A stretch of DNA of 64,000 bases. Origin: Azoarcus sp. L1K30 (GTDB lineage: Bacteria > Pseudomonadota > Gammaproteobacteria > Burkholderiales > Rhodocyclaceae). Position 1 is the stretch's first letter. Each line of letters starts with the position of its first letter. Below the pieces are notes generated by a model. It worked only from the letters and a program-made list of their open reading frames with translations, was not told where the DNA came from and searched no databases. The position numbers and the translations under genes were made by a program. Location of the stretch: the NCBI RefSeq assembly GCF_018122735.1, contig NZ_JAGRRD010000001.1, positions 621,828 to 685,827 of the forward strand, read 5' to 3'. Below, in pieces: positions 62,342 through 64,000 of the stretch.

Positions 62342-62884
62342 TTATGCCCCAACGAAACGCCTAACGAGCTTTTCATGTTCACGACAAATATGGTTGAACA
62401 ACAAAATATCAGCATCAGTAAGGTCGCTGTCGCTTGGTTGATCTTCATATTGCGCACGATTGGCTCGCGCAACTAAGTTAACAAGCTCCTGATCTGCAAA
62501 GCGCTCCCTACCCTTTAGGCGTTGTGTAATTTCTGGCAGCGGGAAAGTTCCCCCGTATTCAACCTCACCTGAGACACCTTGGTCTTGCTTGTCAACGAGA
62601 GCCTTAAGTGCTTGCAACGGCTTCCGATCAAGCAAGCACTCGATAGAGTTTCGAATTCGCTGTCGAAGATAAGGTGCGCCACGTGCACTGACAGTCGTTA
62701 TGTGGCAGGTTGTAAACAATCCCATTAGCGGCGCGTAAATCTCTACAAATCGTTTGGACTCCCGCTCGTTGTTTAAAGCCAGAGTCGCTTGCCTGTATCC
62801 GTTGTTCTTGCCAAATGCGTAAGCTCCCCCGACGATTGTGAATATCGCAGCAAGTGCGGAGAAGGCTGTCCAGAAGTCATTCAT
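62342..62884 (-). CDS. Cassette gene: membrane-anchored hypothetical protein
   Basis: A 180-residue protein with one N-terminal membrane helix (about 5-25, FWTAFSALAAIFTIVGGAYA) and a soluble, helical cytoplasmic part (RESKRFVEIYAPLMGLFTTC, RIRNSIECLLDRKPLQALKA). No family is recognised. It starts 13 bases after the core GTTAAGC of site D and stops 7 bases before site C, the tight packing expected for a gene cassette. Confidence 0.68.
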   Translation of the reverse strand: MNDFWTAFSALAAIFTIVGGAYAFGKNNGYRQATLALNNERESKRFVEIYAPLMGLFTTCHITTVSARGAPYLRQRIRNSIECLLDRKPLQALKALVDKQDQGVSGEVEYGGTFPLPEITQRLKGRERFADQELVNLVARANRAQYEDQPSDSDLTDADILLFNHICREHEKLVRRFVGA

Positions 62885-62896
62885 AGGCTATTGGGG

Positions 62897-62968
62897 GCTT
62901 AACGACCAAGCTCAGCCGACAGCAAAAAGCCCCGCTTTCTGCAGGTCGGCTGGAGCGCATTGTTGAGC
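62897..62968 (-). repeat. Candidate attC site D
   Basis: A 72-bp element bounded by GCTTAAC (62897) and GTTGAGC (62962), both perfect matches to RYYYAAC/GTTRRRY. Arms CTCAGCCGAC and GTCGGCTGGAG are nearly complementary around a loop. This is the best attC match in the window. Confidence 0.72.
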
Positions 62969-62981
62969 GAAAACCGTTGAT

Positions 62982-63353
62982 TCATTTTGCAAGTACCTTC
63001 GAAACCTCAGCGCGAACAGCAGGATTGCCGCGTTGACGAGGAAATGCCGATCGGTAGTTACGCACCGCGCTAAGAGTACGCCGGATTTCTTGCCTATCGG
63101 CTGCGTTCTCGTATGAACCGACAAGAACCAGATGTCCGTCAAGGACCGACTCAAGAAGCTCTGCTGCACGGTCGTGCGATCCGGCGCGTATGTACTTAAG
63201 TGTCTCTAGACTGACTGCCAGATCAGCACCAAGCTCACTTACTGCAACATGCTCAGCGTAGCGTTGGCTAGCGGCGAACATGGAAAGCGCCCCCACCGCG
63301 ATACCAGAAGAAAAGACAACTCCAATAAGAATATATCGCCGGGTGGAGCTCAT
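62982..63353 (-). CDS. Cassette gene: small exported or membrane-anchored protein
   Basis: A 123-residue protein. MSSTRRYILIGVVFSSGIAV and GALSMFAA give one N-terminal membrane or signal-anchor helix. A helical soluble part follows (GADLAVSLETLKYIRAGSHD, RAAELLESVLDGHLVLVGSY). The longer upstream frame is read-through of the attC. ATG 63353 lies 3 bases after the core GTTGGGC of site E, at the very start of its cassette. No known family. Confidence 0.68.
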   Translation of the reverse strand: MSSTRRYILIGVVFSSGIAVGALSMFAASQRYAEHVAVSELGADLAVSLETLKYIRAGSHDRAAELLESVLDGHLVLVGSYENAADRQEIRRTLSAVRNYRSAFPRQRGNPAVRAEVSKVLAK

Positions 63354-63356
63354 GAC

Positions 63357-63433
63357 GCCCAACGTAGAGCTAACCGGCTCACGGGCTGGTTCATCGCCCG
63401 TGAGTCCAGCGACCGAAGGGAGCGAGGTTGAGC
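63357..63433 (-). repeat. Candidate attC site E
   Basis: A 77-bp element bounded by GCCCAAC (63357) and GTTGAGC (63427). The central hairpin CTCACGGGC…GCCCGTGAG differs in sequence from that of site C while the flanks are almost identical, the way attC sites vary. Confidence 0.7.
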
Positions 63434-63534
63434 GCCGGGTTGGGGGCGACGTATGAATATGCACACAAGCGATTGCTCCACAAATAACAAAGGGATGCCA
63501 GAGCTTCACGGGCCTTGTGATTGTGGTTACGAAC

Positions 63535-63825
63535 TCAAAGTTCGGCGTAAATATGCACCATGCCTTTATCGCCTCTTCTGTAACCAGGTCTTGCGGCTAC
63601 GAACATGGCTCCGGTAGGTTTTAGCCCGACTATCTTTGATAGGTCGCACAAGTCCCAATCGTGACCAGGCTTGATATGAGCGCCCTGCACTTGAAAGCAG
63701 CGGAGAACGTCATTTCCAGCGGTAGATACGCCAACTGCGTGCGGCTCAACAACCCGAGCAATGCCGTTGTAGGAGAACGCGAGAACTTGTTTGTTCTGGA
63801 TGGCAGAAACAATTGCTTGGCGCAT
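63535..63825 (-). CDS. Cassette gene: small WYL-like domain protein
   Basis: A 96-residue protein resembling an isolated WYL-type Sm-fold domain: IVSAIQNKQVLAFSYNGIAR, VVEPHAVGVSTAGNDVLRCF, QVQG, then LCDLSKIVGLKPTGAMFVAA and RPGY. WYL domains bind nucleotides or nucleic acid and regulate defence genes, normally with a helix-turn-helix partner domain, which is absent here. The region between it and site E (63434-63534) is non-coding. Confidence 0.65.
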   Translation of the reverse strand: MRQAIVSAIQNKQVLAFSYNGIARVVEPHAVGVSTAGNDVLRCFQVQGAHIKPGHDWDLCDLSKIVGLKPTGAMFVAARPGYRRGDKGMVHIYAEL

Positions 63826-64000
63826 AACGGCTCCTTAGTAGGAAACGATGAAACGGCGATGCGGGCTAGTGATGAAACCCCCAACGTGTTGTAGACAGCT
63901 CACATGGCGTGTACCCAATCTTGTTGCTGCATATTCCAGTTTGGCTAGTCGTCATACTTCCATATCTTTCAATGCATTACGAAGAACTTCGAGTCAGTAC
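63826..64000. other. Window end without a recognisable gene
   Basis: 175 bp. On the minus strand GTTGGGG at 63886-63880 is one base off a GTTRRRY core and could mark the start of the WYL-like cassette. No attC body or credible ORF is seen beyond it. Confidence 0.4.

Noticed and set aside
63661-63894. A 77-codon plus-strand ORF over the last cassette gene
   Set aside because: It is antisense to the WYL-like gene, which fits the uniform cassette orientation better.
1-64000. CRISPR arrays, rRNA operons, transposase genes
   Set aside because: No regularly spaced repeats, rRNA sequence or transposase ORF was found by eye.

Overview
The window is high-GC chromosomal DNA of a betaproteobacterium, most likely a member of the Rhodocyclales (Thauera/Azoarcus/Aromatoleum type). 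This is inferred from the very high G+C at third codon positions, a vanillate O-demethylase very close to the proteobacterial VanAB type, a fused PabB-PabC, bifunctional MnmC, PotFGHI and many c-di-GMP enzymes. No 16S rRNA or other formal marker is present, so the genus is an inference.

Positions 1-8.4 kb: the 3' end of etfA, a decayed amidohydrolase tail, a MarR regulator, then a leftward van operon (vanR GntR regulator, orphan TRAP binding protein, vanA oxygenase, vanB reductase). Two GTATAC-type operators lie upstream of vanR. A chemotaxis receptor is divergent. Positions 8.4-11.2 kb: a leftward bufferin operon (bufA precursor peptide, bufB MNIO/DUF692 enzyme, bufC DUF2063 partner), closed by a translationally coupled VTT/TVP38-type membrane protein and preceded by an ECF-like promoter. 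Positions 11.2-32 kb: mainly housekeeping and signalling genes: a GST, a serine esterase, pabB-pabC, thrC, tRNA-Val(CAC), gltX, mnmC, four GGDEF or GGDEF-EAL proteins, an Fe-S oxidoreductase half and an SSS-family symporter. A second copy of the tRNA-Val gene carries a 42-nt internal tandem duplication.

Positions 32-54 kb: transport and metabolism: a branched-chain-type ABC binding protein, a DJ-1/PfpI protein divergent from a GlxA-type regulator, a LysR regulator, a potFGHI polyamine transporter, a c'-type cytochrome, acyltransferase 3, an AidB-type acyl-CoA dehydrogenase, an alpha/beta hydrolase, a periplasmic-binding-protein/histidine-kinase pair, a DUF1326-DUF2182 pair, a DUF1566 protein and a diguanylate cyclase.

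From about 55 kb to the end the character changes. G+C falls, genes are small and mostly unrecognised, and nearly all lie on the minus strand. A T4-type lysozyme and a lipoprotein come first. From 58.2 kb there is what looks like an integron gene-cassette array: small minus-strand ORFs, each beginning a few bases after a GTTRRRY core site and separated by 71-77 bp imperfect palindromes with attC architecture. Cargo includes a P-loop ATPase interrupted by one in-frame TAA, a HEPN-like protein, a membrane-anchored protein and a small WYL-like protein. The integrase gene would be expected to the right of the window. This array, the bufferin operon with its VTT partner, and the duplicated tRNA are the most notable items.
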